A stretch of DNA of 64,000 nucleotides from NCBI GenBank assembly GCA_010279815.1, contig QEOQ01000552.1:693869-757868 (forward strand). Reading direction: 5' to 3'. Both the position numbers and the translations under genes were made by a program. This document shows positions 63,430 to 64,000 of the stretch, piece after piece (the first letter of the stretch is position 1; every line of letters starts with the position of its first letter). The notes beneath the pieces are model-generated. The model searched no databases, had not been told where the DNA came from, and was given only the letters and a program-made list of their open reading frames with translations. This DNA comes from Brachionus plicatilis (taxonomy: Eukaryota; Rotifera; Eurotatoria; Ploima; Brachionidae).

Positions 63430-64000
63430 TAGAACTACGGTAAGATATCAGCAATTAGTTTTTTTTTTCACTCACAATTTAGAGAAAATATATAATGGAC
63501 TTCAACAAGCTATTTCGAGTAGTTTAAACATAATGATTGATTATTTAAAATTACTTTATTAAGTAAAAAAAATCTTATTTAAATTTGCTTCTTATAAAAA
63601 TCTCAACCAAAGTGTCAAATAGAAATAAAAATAGAGTAAATTCTTAAATTAATCGGACTAGGTCAATATGTTAGAGATTAATAAAATTGTTCGGCATATT
63701 ATTTGGTGAATTGGACTCATTATGGCATGGGATTAAGAAAACTTTGGAAAAAAAACTGATCTGAATTAAAAATTTGATAATTTGACCGAGTCAACTGGAC
63801 ACCGAAAAATTATTTAGAATGGATTTTAAATTAAGACGAACTACCAAATAAAATTCGCTCTTAATTAAGTATTTTTAATAGCAAGTCAAAATACCAAATA
63901 TAAGTTTTCAGCGAAAAATAGAGCCCATAATTTTACGTAACTCAGTTTTATCAAACAGTCCCATTAATTCGACTCAAGCTTCTTTTTAGCAAAGTCTCCA
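63430..64000. other. Terminal intergenic stretch
   Basis: AT-rich with no gene or structural feature recognised. Confidence 0.45.

Overview
The window is AT-rich animal DNA (clearly well under 30% G+C by eye) with compact intron-containing genes (introns mostly about 45-70 nt, GT..AG), long poly-A/poly-T tracts, decayed transposable elements and two runs of N. An innexin, two-pore-domain K+ channels, a secreted EGF-repeat protein and near-vertebrate-like CK2-beta, WDR5 and RPL26 proteins point to an invertebrate metazoan. Base composition, intron size and splice acceptors just before many ATGs would fit a monogonont rotifer such as Brachionus. That assignment is an inference, not something the sequence proves.

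Layout. 0.8-1.9 kb: MARCHF5-type mitochondrial E3 ligase (-). 2-12.8 kb: gene-poor, with a decayed coding repeat, a retroelement Gag remnant, and a ~700-bp terminal-inverted-repeat element whose only gene is an acidic AT-hook protein. 12.9-14.4 kb: WSB-type WD40/SOCS-box protein (+). 17.4-23.4 kb: two tandem two-pore K+ channel genes (-). 23.5 kb: an orphan serpin-like exon (-). 25.5-26.3 kb: CK2 regulatory beta subunit, copy 1 (-). 27.8 kb: a frameshifted AT-hook relative. 28.2-30.6 kb: a decayed LINE split by a 1.1-kb foldback element. 30.8-32.9 kb: a secreted EGF-like protein (-). 33.2-36.7 kb: a mobile-element cluster (two MITEs, a GC-rich patch, an RTE-like LINE and a fragment of it). 37.8-38.6 kb: CK2 beta, copy 2 (+). 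39.3 kb: AMMECR1 (+). 40.4 kb: a tRNA-derived SINE. 41.0-41.5 kb: RPL26 (-). 44.0-46.8 kb: WDR5 (+). 47.5-51.4 kb: Elongator subunit ELP4 (+). 51.6-53.0 kb: GLRX3/PICOT (+). 53.6-54.3 kb: nucleoplasmin-like chaperone (-). 54.5-56.0 kb: innexin (-). 56-64 kb: no recognisable gene.

The host genes are mostly unrelated housekeeping or signalling genes: ubiquitin ligases, kinase subunit, chromatin (WDR5, nucleoplasmin), translation and tRNA modification (RPL26, ELP4), Fe-S/redox (GLRX3) and membrane excitability/coupling (K2P channels, innexin). There is no obvious pathway cluster. The only within-family groupings are the tandem K2P pair and the duplicated CK2-beta pair. The CK2-beta pair shares a 185-bp nearly identical block that includes an intron, which looks like gene conversion.

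The most interesting material is in the mobile elements: an AT-hook-encoding TIR element, a SINE that shares its 3' tail with the local RTE-like LINE, and a foldback element whose TA insertion site can be read from the interrupted LINE frame. Exon coordinates were worked out by hand from splice motifs and frame; the total coding length divides by three for every multi-exon gene given a complete model.
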